A stretch of DNA of 64,000 nucleotides from Tigriopus japonicus (Eukaryota; Arthropoda; Copepoda; Harpacticoida; Harpacticidae): assembly GCA_010645155.1 (NCBI GenBank), contig JAAGOF010000220.1, forward strand, positions 1,159,199-1,223,198, in the 5' to 3' direction. The notes below the pieces were generated by a model that was given only the letters and a program-made list of their open reading frames with translations, was not told the origin of the DNA and searched no databases. This document shows, in pieces, positions 25,701 to 37,749 of the stretch (position 1 is the stretch's first letter; each line of letters begins with the position of its first letter). The translations under genes were made by a program, and so were the position numbers.

Positions 25701-26271
25701 TGGCCAGACTTTTACCCTAACCAAAGAAATGATTGTAGAGGTGAAACGCTCTCAAAAGAAGGTCTTCGTCGAGGAGATCATCCCTAGTGTGATCGAACCT
25801 TCTTTTGGAGTTGGCCGCATCATGTACTCCCTTTTGGAGCACAGTTTCCGGGTGCGTCCGGACGATGAACAACGCACCTATTTCTCTCTCCCTGCTTGGA
25901 TGGCGCCCATTAAGTGTTCCGTATTGCCTCTTTCCAAAAATCCGGACTTCATCCCTTTGGTTAAACAACTATCCAAAGCCTTGACTGAGGCTGAAGTCTC
26001 CCATAAAGTGGACGACAGCTCCGGATCCATCGGCAAGAGGTATGCCCGAACCGACGAAGTGGCCGTGCCTTTCGGGATCTGTGTGGATTTCGACAGTCTC
26101 AAAACACCTCACACGGTCACTGTGAGAGAACGAGATAGTACTCTTCAAGTGAGAATGCCCGTGGACGACGTGCCCGAGGTTTTGAGACGCATGTCCCAAG
26201 GGAAACTGCTTTGGAATGAGGTCATGACCAAGTATCCCAAGTTTGAGGAGCAACAAAGCACTCAGAAATAA
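22734..26271 (+). CDS. GARS1: Glycyl-tRNA synthetase, mitochondrial and cytosolic forms
   Basis: Exons 22734-23227, 23693-24026, 24089-24610, optional 24774-25067, 25197-25431, 25496-26271. Without the optional exon it encodes 786 residues from 22734. The upstream stop at 22719 makes this the first in-frame ATG. The first about 107 residues are Arg/Ser/Leu-rich and lack acidic runs, like a mitochondrial presequence. A second ATG at 23055 (AGTCATGGA context) opens the cytosolic form of 679 residues, close to the usual length. A WHEP domain follows directly (exon 1). Then come class II motif 1 (exon 2), motif 2 [12 protein letters not shown] (exon 3), the [19 protein letters not shown] block, motif 3 with GVGRIMY, and the HGTP anticodon domain ([18 protein letters not shown]). 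It ligates glycine to tRNA-Gly. The TAA stop overlaps an AATAAA signal at 26270. The 3' part is duplicated downstream. Confidence 0.96.
24774..25067 (+). other. In-frame cassette exon of GARS encoding an EF1B/GST-C-like domain
   Basis: Open for exactly 98 codons, bounded by CCTCAG before and GGTTATT after, phase 0 on both sides, so inclusion or skipping both keep the GARS frame. The peptide has the pattern of the N-terminal GST-C-like domain of EF1B-beta and of some aminoacyl-tRNA synthetases: a YLNKYL helix, [11 protein letters not shown] (compare the YIEGYVPSQAD type), then a Pro-rich turn and [11 protein letters not shown] (compare the LRWYNHIKSF type). It would sit inside the catalytic domain between motif 2 and the [12 protein letters not shown] block. 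The exon is kept open in the duplicate at 36217-36510. Whether it is constitutive, alternative or unused cannot be told from DNA. Confidence 0.75.
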
Positions 26272-26306
26272 TAAAAAAGGACGCGTTTGTATGTTGATAA
26301 ATCCGG

Positions 26307-28367
26307 TTATTTTTCTATAATATGCAAGGGTTGATAGCAGTACTTGCATTGGGTTGAGTATTTAGAGTAATCTGCAGTGGAGTGGATCTGTCTCCAATTG
26401 GCAAATAGATGGGAATACTGGAGAGGTCCGTAGATTTTGGCAGCATTGAAGAGCACCTGATCAGGCCCCGTGGGCACGCCCACGAGGGCCCGCCCGCCTT
26501 TTTTAGTCACACACCAAGTTCTGGCCATTGTTATCAAATCGGCAAATGGGTTTAAACTGTCACCATATCGACCCAATCCACTATGCTCAATGGACGAGAA
26601 AGTGACCACAGCATCAAATTCGGGCAATTTACCCGATAAATAAGCTTCACCCATCTCAGACGGGGTCAGAATGTCGATTTCAGATACTTCACTGCGTATT
26701 TTGACGTATTCGAGAGTGGTCACCTTTTTGGCGCCAAGTTCTAACAGGATAGCCTCAAGCCAAGGGCGCTGAAAAGTAGGAAAGAAAAATCAGGCCTTAA
26801 TCATTCACTTAGGGCGAGTCTTATCTACATACCTGAGAGCCGATGACCAACACCTGGCTTCCGGAAATATTCATAAGATTTCTGGCGTTTTCATCGATTC
26901 TTTGCACTACTTTTTGACCGTAACTGCCGCCCAACTTGCCTTCACGGAACTTGGTTCGTTCCTTATTTAGTAACTCTTTGGTCCAAACTCTTTGGTGGCT
27001 AAAACCGTGGGAATCATCCATATAATTGGACAATAATGGCAACCTGCCTTGATAAGAATAATCATCCATCATGAACGAAGGTATCTGCAAGAAAATGAGT
27101 TAAAAGAAGGTTAAAAGTAACAAAATTATTGTGATAATTTTGGTGGGAAGAATTAATCAGATTGGGAAATACTTAAAGAACGACTAGGAGGGTTTATAAT
27201 ATTATCATGACAAGTGTGAGAAGTGTGACCCCTTCAAAAATATTAAAAAGTAAGAAATGACTGCTTGAAATGTTTGTTTTAAGATTGAAATATTATTTTG
27301 ACATCTTAAAGTGGTTTTAAAATTCACAGTTACCCGAACAAGATTGTCAACAATTAAGGGTTACTATTAACTCTCACCTTCTTGGGAAAAGTTTTGTAAA
27401 AATAGTTTTCATGGTTGAGCTCTGAAGAGGAAGGGGACACAAAATTGCCTTTTTCCTAAACTTGGCTTCAAGCATGTATAATTTTGCACATTCGGGAGAT
27501 CGAGAGTTTAAACACGTCATTGCTAGGTCCAACTGGATGATTCAATTTTTGTACAAAGTTATTCAATGATTCAATACTCGCTACTTATTTGATAACGAAA
27601 ATATTGTTAGGAAAAATGCTTTTTTTATGGATTCGTTTAAAGTGGCGCACTTTGCACGATTCTAAAACTCAAAATATTTCAGCAGCAGAACAACCAAACT
27701 GAATTTCATATAGTAAGAGCAATACAGAAATTAATAGTTTTCAAACACATTTTTCCTCTCACTTGCTATATAGTTAAGGAGTGTGTAAACTACGATGATT
27801 TCAAGCATAAATTTTAATAATAATAGTTTCAAAGCAATTTCCGAATGTTTTTTATCTCCATCAATCAAAAGGAAGTTTCATGTTATGATGATTTCATGAT
27901 GATACTTTGCATGGAAAAACCATAATTACACTAAAACGGAAAAGTTTTGATATATCGTTTGTCTGGGTGCCGATAATTTACCATATTTTGTTTGAGAAGA
28001 CCAAACCAAAAAGAGAAAACAATCAAGTCACCTTTTTCAATGGCCTGAATAATTCTTCTTGGTAATCCGTGATATGGAGATTTTCAAAAAGGCGTTGACA
28101 ATCAATAGATTTCTCGACGTGGTTGTAGTATTTGCCTTTCCCAACAATTTTGGTGTTCTCCTCCTCAGTTCGACAAACATCTCCACAAACATTCTTGATT
28201 TCCTGGACGTGTTTCTTCAAAAACTCGATAGCATCCACATTGGTTACCGATTTTGATTCAAATCTCTTAGTTGTGCACTCATTGTCTTTGTTTTTGTGTT
28301 CAACCAAAACGACGAACGACAAAGCACAAATCATCACTACTATCACGCATGTTTTGTAGGACTGCAT
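26307..28367 (-). CDS. DUF268 type II membrane protein, copy 1
   Basis: Exons 28367-28032, 27084-26833, 26768-26307 on the minus strand, all phase 0, 349 residues. A short cytosolic start is followed by one membrane helix (about residues 7-23, IVVMICALSFVVLV), then a predicted lumenal or extracellular part with several Cys. Exons 2 and 3 form the DUF268 domain. The exon 2/3 joint makes a methyltransferase-like motif I (VLVIGSQ then PWLE, with TLEY 20 residues on). FSSIEHSGLGRYGD and GRALVGVPTGPD are strongly conserved-looking blocks. The family has no proven function; it is known from nematodes and other invertebrates. Its stop lies 35 bp from the GARS stop, tail to tail. A paralogue is at 37750-39944. 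Confidence 0.88.
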
Positions 28368-28633
28368 GATTAGACCTTTCGCATTCAAATGTTGAAGAAC
28401 CTTAAACTCTTTTTAGCAGCTACCTGCTCCCAATGATACGTCCGTCTATTTTGACTACCATTTGGTTACGTCTACTTTCGACCAAAAGAAACCTGTCTTA
28501 TACGAGGGAAAAGGCTGAGAAGTGCATTTCTTCCATCAAAGAGCCTCTTGTTTTTAGCTTGCATTTAGGGAATAATCACGCAAGCGGAACTCTAAAATAC
28601 TGTTGGTTGCGAGGAAAAAGAAACAGTTCCACG

Positions 28634-29884
28634 CAGTGATGGCATATGAATAAAAGCCATTTTCTGCCACCTGGCAGAAAATAGTGGCAGAAAATGATTT
28701 TTATTCATGCGAAAAAAGTGGCAGAAAATGGCAGAAAGTGGCAGAAAATGGCAGAAATTAATTTTTCTAGAAACTCAAATAAATCAATATATTCAAAACT
28801 TAAAGGGATAAAATTTGGCACTTTTGATGTCTAACTATGGCCTTACCATCCCTCCAAAAGTTCATTGCATCGAAGAAGGAAGATAGAAGTTCGTGAAATC
28901 GATCTCCTCGATTCGTTTTTGAATTTCCCTCGAAGTCAGGGTGGCCAAATTGAGCACTTTTATTTCGTTTTAAATATACACCAAGAGTTAGAACTTGAAG
29001 GCAATTGAATTCTGTAATGCTCGGTCACTCGGTCACATTGCAATATGTTTGATGTATAAATTACGACTTAATATTCCGTTTTAACAAAGTCTGATTTGCA
29101 GATGCTTGCTCGCTATAAACCAAATTAGTTTAAAATGCATTACTTTAAAACCAAATAAACAAAATTTGAAACTTAGTCCCAAACAAGACATTTTCGTTTT
29201 CTTTACCACAATCGATATTGGGGCTTTACAAAATTTGTAACAAATACTTCCTGGGACACAAGTCATGTATTAATTTGTTAAATTAATTAGTAAGTCATAT
29301 GATAACATCAAGCATTCTAGAAAATAGAGATAATCTTATTCTTGTATCCCATTTCAACATTATCTTATGTATAATAAGTGACTTTGAACTGCAAAATATT
29401 TTTTTTTTCCAATATGATAATTATATTGTCAATATGAATTATGATTAAAGTATATCATAGGAGTTTTTGATTACTTCACATAAACTTTCGTCATATTTTT
29501 AATTGAAGTGCTTATCTCAACCTGAATTATTATCACTATATGGCACATGAAAAGAATGACGGATTTTAAACAAGGGAACATCTTATGTAAAGACGTGTTT
29601 TCAAATGCAATTTGTATTTCTAGTTATTTTAGCATTAACAATGATATTTACATATTGTTTTGAAAAAGTAGTAGTTACTCTCAAGTGTTTGTGTAATCTT
29701 TAAGTATATTTGACTCTTTTAATCTCATTCTACAAAAGCAGATTTGTTGTTGAACATCAGTCTATGCGTACTTTTGTCTATTAGCGGCCATTTTCTACCA
29801 TTTTCTGCCAATTTCAGCCATTTTCTGCCACTTGGTGGCAGAAAATGGCAGAAATTCAGTAAAAGCCAATATTTGCCATCACTG
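28634..29884. mobile_element. hAT-type non-autonomous element, family A, with empty site known
   Basis: A 1,251-bp element with perfect 11-bp terminal inverted repeats CAGTGATGGCA and TGCCATCACTG and an exact 8-bp target duplication GTTCCACG (28626-28633 and 29885-29892). Unit 2 carries a single GTTCCACG at the equivalent place (about 40204-40211), the unoccupied site. The left third matches 6278-8763. No transposase is encoded. Confidence 0.96.
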
Positions 29885-30459
29885 GTTCCACGTCAGATTC
29901 GTTTCTTCTTTGCATATTATGAAATCTTTTTGAACATGCAAAGTCTAAATTTTGGAAATTGGCAAGTGAGAAGAATTGCTAGAGCTCTTTGAATGCATTG
30001 ACCTGGCTAATATAAAGTACAGGGGGGGACAGGAAAAAACGGAACGCTCAAGAAGTTTCAGTTATCTCAAAAAGAGAATTTATGCTCAATTTTTTTTATC
30101 CTTTTAAGAAAACTTGTCTAGTATCGTTGAAAGGCATCTATTACAAATACAAGACCTAACCTTTTTGATGGGTGCGTATATTTTTAACAAATATGGCACA
30201 AAAAAGACAAAGAAAACATTCTGGTAGCACATATGATAGCAAAAAAATTGAAACACATCTTTTATGAAAGGCTCAAAAATCGCAAAGAAAACGGAAAACA
30301 AGCAAATAAATTGAAATTTGGCCAAAACAAATAAAATCAATCAAAAAGCAAACATACGCTGATTTTAGCCTAAACCTTTTTGCAAGAAAGCTGCTTCTGA
30401 TGGGGGATAAAAGGACGCAAGAAACAAGTGTAAATTTCATCGCGGAAACTTGAGAACAA

Positions 30460-33400
30460 TGGAACAGTGTAATCCAGGTTTATAGCCGCTTTTTTAAATG
30501 TTGGCTGGGGCCTCGCTCCCAGTTTTTTCCGCCTGTGGTAGCTTGGAAAAAGTGCGAGTGGTTCAATTAAAAGGTGATTAATCAGACTTGTGTTAAACCT
30601 ATTGTCAAAATGAGAACAGAATTGACTAGGGTAGAGACGTATGTAAGTCATCAAACAACCGATCTCAAAATTGATTGATGAAATGTGGAGTATTTTGGGA
30701 TCTAAAACGATGATCTCCAGTCCTTGATTGCGTTCAGTGATGGCAAATCAATGAATGTTGTACTTCTGCCACAAGGCAAAAATACTTGCAGAAAATGGCA
30801 GAACTTCATGCAAAAGAGGGAAGACCTTCTCCAACTAATCAACTGAAGTTTTTGAGTCCTAACCATTCCTTCTCAAACTAATTTTTGATTTTCAACATAG
30901 GATGAAATACTGGTGTTTGTACCAAGCTTATTAAGAGGGGCAATGAAAATGATGGAAAAGAGCAGACCTAAAATGGAACTTTGTGGAATGAAGAAATTTA
31001 AATGAAGGTTACAATAATTGCCACCAAATGGAGCCAAAACAGGGCCAAATTCACGTGATTGCAAATTTATCCTCAACTTACACTTGTTGCCAAAATTATA
31101 GCTTTCATCTGAAAGTTGATTTCTCTTCATATTTCAAGTCTTTTAGAGCTCAGCTACGATATTATTGTGTTCAAAAATCAAGAAGCTATGCTGAGTAATC
31201 ACAAATTAAGGCCAAGGACTAAATGGAAGCACCCACAACCGTTTCTACCTCAAGATGGCACTGATTGTCATTTTCTCTTTGATTGAGGCTTAACTTTACT
31301 TCCTTAAGAAGGCTTGCTCTGATGGTGAGTTGTTCATTTTGAGAACAAAAGAACGCACCCAGGTAGGATGTGCTGAGGGCATGCTAAGTCATGTGAGAGC
31401 CATCTAGGTGAAGCATATATGTTTTTTAAATTGTTCATGCCACTCAATAATCCTTCAGCCTCAGGATTTGCTTCCTTTCACTAATGAAGCTTTCAATCCC
31501 ACTCTGGACCTTGCCCTGCTTCCCGCTGTTTGAGTTGATGAAGCAAGACCATGAATTATGCACCTTATCAAAGGTCATGGTAAAGTTAAGAAAAATTACA
31601 TCAACTGGCTGATGACTCAATGACTCATTGACCAAATGTCAATGAACTCTTTTGAATTGTTAATCAATTGGATGATTACTAAAACGTGGTGTCCTGGGGG
31701 AAATGATATCGTAGACTTTCAAACAATCTACAAGCTTAGACTTCATGATCTTCTCAAAAAATTTTGCCCTGATCCAGGATTCAAGAGATTGAATAGGAGA
31801 AACAAGGAACAAGAATCTGTCAAATGGCAGGAAATGACACATTCATCCAAAGCCAAAATTTGCCATCTCTGTTGCTTAAAAGCTCTGTGCGCCCAACTCT
31901 CTTTGAAAACAGAAGCAAACATGTCATGAAACAAAACGTCTGATGTTGAGGACGCACCAACCATTGACTACTTTTTTGAAAATTTGGAAAGTGTTCAGGT
32001 ACTTAACAATGTTTCAAAGATTCCATGAACATCCTCCACATTTTCTACACAACTTATGTAAAAGAATATCATAATCGAAAATGCATCCATTCCCAAACCT
32101 AGTTTGTCAGATACTTTTATGCAAAAAAGACGTCCAGCTGAAGATCATCTCATTTAAGTCTAAAAATATCAACGTTTTGTCGTCAATCATTGACCTCTAA
32201 AAACAGGGAGAGTGGTAATTTTAGAGGGTGGAGATTTGGACTGACTTCACTGCCATCATGAACAAGGTCATCTACAGGGTGTACCACTTGAAAACTGGCC
32301 TAGGAAAGTTTTTAAGTAATTAAGTAACTAAGAATTTAAGTAAAATGTATTTTTCTTAATAGCACCTTGTCAATGAAATTCACCAAGTAGAAGCAATCTA
32401 TGCCTCTTTTCAATCCATTCTCACTTTCAAAATGTGTCTTTTTGGGGGCAAGATTATTTTAACATTATTAATTTGCAGTAAATGTTGCTCCCTCCTTCTT
32501 GGGATCTCAATCCCAATAGTCAGGTGCAGATTTCAAGTTGCTATATGCAGTTTTCAGCCATTTTTTATAAGATGAGAAAAATGAAATCAAAGATTTAAAG
32601 TCAAAGAGCCAAATTGGGAAAAATGGACAAATACAAATGACATCAGTATTGCTATACCCTCAAATTCAAAATATACAAGCTCATGTCATTTCATTGGCTA
32701 TTTTAAGGTTTCCAGCTATTGTATTAGTCATTTTGAATGCTTCCATACATTGTATGTAGGTCTTTGAAGGCTTCATTTGTTTTGCCATTTATTTTCAACC
32801 TTTGACATTTGATTAAAAAGCCAATCTTAGTGCCTTTATTGCAATATTGACAACCATATGGACAGATAGAAGGCACCTATGCAGAATGATTCCATTGATA
32901 TATTTTAGGCCATGTTAATTCTCTTTATTCATTTTAACATGGCACACCCTGCAGACGCACTTTCAGAGCTCCCTTTTTGAGAAGCGACTCTCTCTTGTTC
33001 ATTGCGATCAGGAAAATTGAAATGTGCATACACCTGGCTCGCAACTGCTTGATGCTAATGTATCCAGTCGTACCCCAGAATTATGCATCTCCTTGACTTC
33101 TAAGTATCAGAAGGCCAAAAAGCTGGATCTTACGAGACATGAGATATATATCACGTAGCATTGGTAACATTAAAGGCCAACTCCTGCTAAAAATGACCAA
33201 AACTGGGTGTGGAGTACTTTCAATTTGACAAAAATAATGGCATGCCTATTCTTCAAGTCAATGATTTGTCGCACAATTTTCGAGTATACAGTCGGACCCA
33301 ATCAGTTATAACATTGGCTTGTTTTAAATCCCAAAATACTCAACATTTCATCAATCAATTTTGAGATCGGTTGTTTGATGACTTACATATGTCTCTACCC

Positions 33401-33570
33401 TAGTCAATTCTGTTCTCATTTTGACAAAAGGTTCAACACAAGTTTGATTAATTACCTTTTAACTGAACCACTCGCACTTTTTCCAAGCTACCACAGGCGG
33501 AAAAAACTGGGAGCGAGGCCCCAGCGCAACATTTAAAAAAGCGGCTACAAACCTGGATTACACTGTTCCA
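30460..33570. mobile_element. 3.1-kb element with about 250-bp terminal inverted repeats
   Basis: Arms 30460-30709 and 33320-33570 are reverse complements, starting TGGAACAGTGTAATCCAGG. The inserted block is missing from unit 2, where sequence runs straight from GCGGAAACTCGAGAG to ATAACAAAACAACC (about 40755-40790). Flanks do not show a clean target duplication and a few bases differ at the left flank. No long ORF is present, so it is non-autonomous. The superfamily is not recognised. Confidence 0.8.
30735..31873. mobile_element. Probable degenerate hAT family A copy nested in the 3.1-kb element
   Basis: Left end CAGTGATGGCAAATC and right end TTTGCCATCTCTG resemble family A termini, with subterminal GGCAGAAAATGGCAG on the left and AAATGGCAGG on the right. 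The flanking octamers (ATTGCGTT and TTGCTTAA) do not match, so the ends may belong to different or rearranged copies. Confidence 0.45.
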
Positions 33571-34017
33571 ATAACAAAAACAACCGTGTATTCCCTTGAA
33601 ACTCTTTTGACTATGCACAAAAACAAATGAAACTTGGGATTCAGTAAATTTTATCTCATGGAATAAGGTTTGAAGGAAAGGCGTTGACCAAGTTAAGTTG
33701 CCGGAAAGTATTCCTAAATCGTTCGAATGAAGACATTTGAGAGCCATCCCCGTTGGCTGGAAGACACACTTAAGGAATCTTTAGTAATCGAAGTGAAGCT
33801 CTGGCTGAAGGGTAGGAGGGAAGGGAGCTATTGAATGAAGTCTAATCATCAGAAAACTCATGTCCCTTCACTTCCTCTCAAAGCTTTATCAGCAGAAAAA
33901 TGACGCTCAGTGCCACAACTAGGCATATAGGTGGGAATATAATCTCTTTGAGAAGTGTGCTCTCCACATTAAGAGCAGTCAGAAAAACAATTAATTGGCA
34001 AGGGGGAAAGGAGCATC

Positions 34018-35469
34018 ATGCCTCTTTATTTGAGACGAATCGAGCCCACTTCAGTGGGCAGAAAGTTGAACCTCCCAGATAATGTGGAAGTGAGCCCTTT
34101 GGTAGATTCTCACGAACAAGCGTGCAATCGCATGTTGGTCAACATCATCCGACAACTCTCAAGTCTCAGCCACCATTCTCAAACCATATTCGGTATGGTT
34201 GTCGTGGAGATTGATTGCTCTTGCTAAAACAATAATCAACGGTAATTGGTGTGTACCCTTCATTTCCAGGTCCATTGACGTTAGAGGGAGATCAATTGAT
34301 TCAGAGAACCGAGAGCCTTTCTAAACGAGTGGAGGCCATTCAAAGGAAATTGGATGTAAGCTCACCTTGAAACCCATAGTTTTTCCGGTGGAATCAGTTG
34401 CAAAAATTTTCAGAACCGTAATGCCGTTGCAACGTTGCCAAGGGATTTTTTTGAGAGCCGATTGAGTGACTTGGGCAGTCATTTTCACTTCTCCGGGACT
34501 GACGAGACATGGCACTCAAAGGGTGTGTCGGAAAGCGGTTTCTTTTCAAGTCAAACCCGTCCGAAGGCTGTTCAGGATTTGTATAATGAATGCGAGCCCA
34601 TACCGAAACTCTACAATCTCCAACATTTTCGGTATGATTGCTCAGGCCATCATGTTCTTACTTGAAAGTGGATTGCTTCATGACTTTGTTTAGGGATGAC
34701 GACAAGGATTGCACCAAGTTCTATTCCGATCCAAAAATGTTCTTCGAGGTCTGGTCACAACAAAAGCTCGAGGAATTCAATAAGGAGAGGATGGAACGCC
34801 AAAAGACCAAAAAAAGCCGGAAGGAGGCCGCAAAAATTGGTCGGCAAAACATCAAAATTGGAAAAATCGAGACAAGGGCGGTAAGTCAGCAAGATCATTC
34901 AAAGGTATGTCAAATATCAACTTCTACCTCTTCAACCCTCAAGGAACGAATCCGTAGAAAGGAAGTTTTAGCAGGGAACATTATTATCAAGGAGACTTCC
35001 AAAGATTTAGAGCCATCGCAACAAATACCAGACCCAACTTACGAAGCGGTCGATACAGCCGATGGAAAAATTGCAAAGAAGAGCAAGAAATCCGTGAAAA
35101 AGAAACCAGCCTCCATCAAGATTTCGGAACCCATTGCTGTGGATTTGGAGTTCAAGCAGAATGTCAAAACATTGTCAAGAATGGAGTCTTCCAATCGGGA
35201 GAGCGTATTCCTTCCACCTCCACCAGAGGCGCTCTTGAACGACGATTTCCCCGGTCTGGTGCTCGACTTTGAAGACTTGCCTCCACCACCAACCCTGGAT
35301 GATCCCATGGAGGAGTGCCCTGCACCCGATATCAATGAGCCAATAACCATACCAACAGTGCCAAGTGTCGAGATTTCTGCCTCAGCACCGCCCCCACCGC
35401 CTCCTCCTCCTCCCCCGAGGTGGCGAATGCTTCCGTTTGGATCACTTGATCAAGTCCCAGCTAGAGAAG
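34018..35469 (+). pseudogene. WAVE/SCAR 5' half joined out of frame to GARS (chimera)
   Basis: WASF exons 34018-34192, 34270-34355, 34414-34631 and 34694 onward encode the SCAR homology domain: a MPLYLRRIEP start, NIIRQLSSLSHHSQTIFG, FSSQTRPKAV, and DDDKDCTKFYSDPKMFFEVW. A Lys/Arg-rich region, acidic-proline blocks (DFEDLPPPP) and a polyproline run follow. WAVE proteins turn on Arp2/3 actin branching. At 35420/35421 the sequence switches to GARS exon 2 in the wrong frame. The old GARS donor at 35470 remains, and splicing to 35532 gives a stop after about ten more codons. No WH2 or acidic tail can follow, so any product would be a truncated WAVE unable to drive Arp2/3. Confidence 0.8.
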
Positions 35470-37714
35470 GTACGATCATTTTGCTGCGGAATAAAGACAA
35501 ACGTTTCATGTTTGATGCTTGGATATCGTAGATCAAGTCGGAGAAAAATACCACGACTGAGGCCAAGGCCCATTGTGACGACATCATAGTCAAATTGGAT
35601 AATATGGGTGCCTCTGAGATGTCGGCCATCATGAAACAGTTCAACATGAAGTCTCCCGTGACCGACAATGACCTGTCCGAGCCCATGGAGTTCAATCTCA
35701 TGTTCCAAACGCATATTGGGCCCACCGGCCTGATCAAAGGCTTTCTGAGGCCTGAGACCGCTCAAGGCATCTTCGTGAACTTTAAGCGCCTGTTGGAGTT
35801 TAATCAGGGCAAGCTTCCTTTTGCGGCTGCTCAAATTGGAAACGCATTTCGAAACGAGATCTCGCCTCGATCCGGATTGCTTCGGGTGCGTGAATTTACC
35901 ATGGCCGAGATTGAGCATTTCTGCGATCCCAATGACAAATCTCATCCGAAATTCGATGACATTCGTGATACGGAGATGTGTCTCTATTCGGCGGCCAATC
36001 AAATGGAAGGGAAATCCGTTTACAAGACCACCATTGGCGAGGCTGTTGACTCGGTAAGAAAACGTTTTTATCGCTGAAAAGCAGAGTAGGTTGATGTGGG
36101 CTTAAAGCACGAGTTCCGCTTTTCTCTGTAACTATTTCATTTCCGATTCTCAAAACCTCTGCAAGTAAATTTAAACGCAAGTTGTTCTTCTTTTGTCTTC
36201 TCATGCCATTCCTCAGGATTCAAACCATTTCCAAACTCTCTCCACTCTTGACGATCTTTACTATTTGAACAAATATCTCCTTCATCGACCCTATATCCGA
36301 GATTTCACTCCATCACAATGGGACAACATCATACACGATCAAATTTGTTCCATGTTTCCATCAATTCCTGAAACATTGTCCAACATCATCCGATGGAAAA
36401 CTCATTTGACCAGTTTTGATGCTCAAGAACGTCAAGCCTGGTCTGGCAATCCAACTCAAAACCTTGCTGAGATTGTAACAGAGATTTTTGGATCTTCTTC
36501 TCGTCCAAAGGTTATTTTTCTTCTCTTTGCGTTCTTTCCCTGCATTGCTTCACATCCTGAGTGCTTGTGTTTAACTTTTTTAGCCTTTACTTTTTATTTG
36601 TATTTGAATGCTCCAAATAACCCATTTTGTTTTCTACAGAGCACCGTGGCCAATCATACCATTGGTTATTTCATGGCCAGGATCCAACAATTCCTGGTCA
36701 AGATTGGGATCGATCCCAAGCGACTTCGCTTCCGTCAGCACATGGGCAATGAAATGGCTCATTATGCTTGCGATTGTTGGGACGCAGAGATCTTGACCTC
36801 ATACGGTTGGGTTGAGTGCGTTGGATGTGCTGAGCGTTCAGCCTTTGATCTGAACCAACACTTTAAGGCGACAGGTAACCATTACCTTTATGATAAACTG
36901 ACCACACTCATCCTTACCCATGATCTTCCATTACTAAGGTGTCAAGCTTTGTGCTGAGAAAACTTTGCCTGAGCCAGTTATGAAGGACTCCGTTGAACTT
37001 GTCCTCAATAAATCGGTCTTGGGCAAGACTTTCAAGAAGCAAGCCAATGTTCTGACCGACCATCTGGCCAAATTAGAGGCTCCAGCCATTGAAGCCATCG
37101 AGTCGGCTTTGAAAAACGCCGCCCAACACGATGTGGAAGTCGATGGCCAGACTTTTACCCTAACCAAAGAAATGATTGTAGAGGTGAAACGCTCTCAAAA
37201 GAAGGTCTTCGTCGAGGAGATCATCCCTAGTGTGATCGAACCTTCTTTTGGAGTTGGCCGCATCATGTACTCCCTTTTGGAGCACAGTTTCCGGGTGCGT
37301 CCGGACGATGAACAACGCACCTATTTCTCTCTCCCTGCTTGGATGGCGCCCATTAAGTGCTCCGTATTGCCTCTTTCCAAAAATCCGGACTTCATCCCTT
37401 TGGTTAAACACCTATCCAAAGCCTTGACTGAAGCCGAAGTCTCTCATAAAGTGGACGACAGCTCCGGATCCATCGGCAAGAGGTATGCCCGAACCGACGA
37501 AGTGGCCATGCCTTTCGGGATCTGTGTGGATTTCGACAGTCTCAAAACACCTCACACGGTCACTGTGAGAGAACGAGATAGTACTCTTCAAGTGAGAATG
37601 CCCGTGGACGACGTGCCTGAGGTTTTGAAACGCATGTCCCAAGGGAAACTGCTTTGGAATGATGTTATGACCAAGTATCCCAAGTTCGAGGAGCAACAAA
37701 GCACTCAGAAATAA
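35421..37714 (+). pseudogene. 5'-truncated glycyl-tRNA synthetase, copy 2
   Basis: Contains the end of exon 2 (35421-35469), exon 3 (35532-36053), the GST-C-like cassette (36217-36510), and exons 36640-36874 and 36939-37714. Frames and splice sites are intact. It lacks the start codons, presequence, WHEP domain and motif 1, so it cannot make an active synthetase. Amino acid changes from copy 1 are few, for example Val to Met in the EVAxPFG block and Arg to Lys near the C-terminus. Its only upstream promoter is that of the WAVE copy fused to it. Confidence 0.85.
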
Positions 37715-37749
37715 TAAAAAAGGACGCGTTTGTATGTTGATAAATCCGG

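Larger units (their letters stand above)
23978..35420 (+). repeat. Tandem duplication, unit 1
   Basis: Unit of 11,443 bp from TGGCGAATGC inside GARS exon 2 to the CCCCCGAGG at the end of the WAVE polyproline stretch. It contains GARS exons 2 (end) to 6, DUF268 copy 1 and WAVE exons 1-4. Matching positions in unit 2 are offset by 11,443 up to the GARS and DUF268 exon 2-3 region. Extra DNA in unit 1 is the hAT element at 28634 and the 3.1-kb element at 30460. Confidence 0.93.

Noticed and set aside
33448..33747. 99-codon minus-strand ORF (relative at 40688-40954)
   Set aside because: Crosses the boundary of the 3.1-kb element; no conserved domain and different sequence in the two units.
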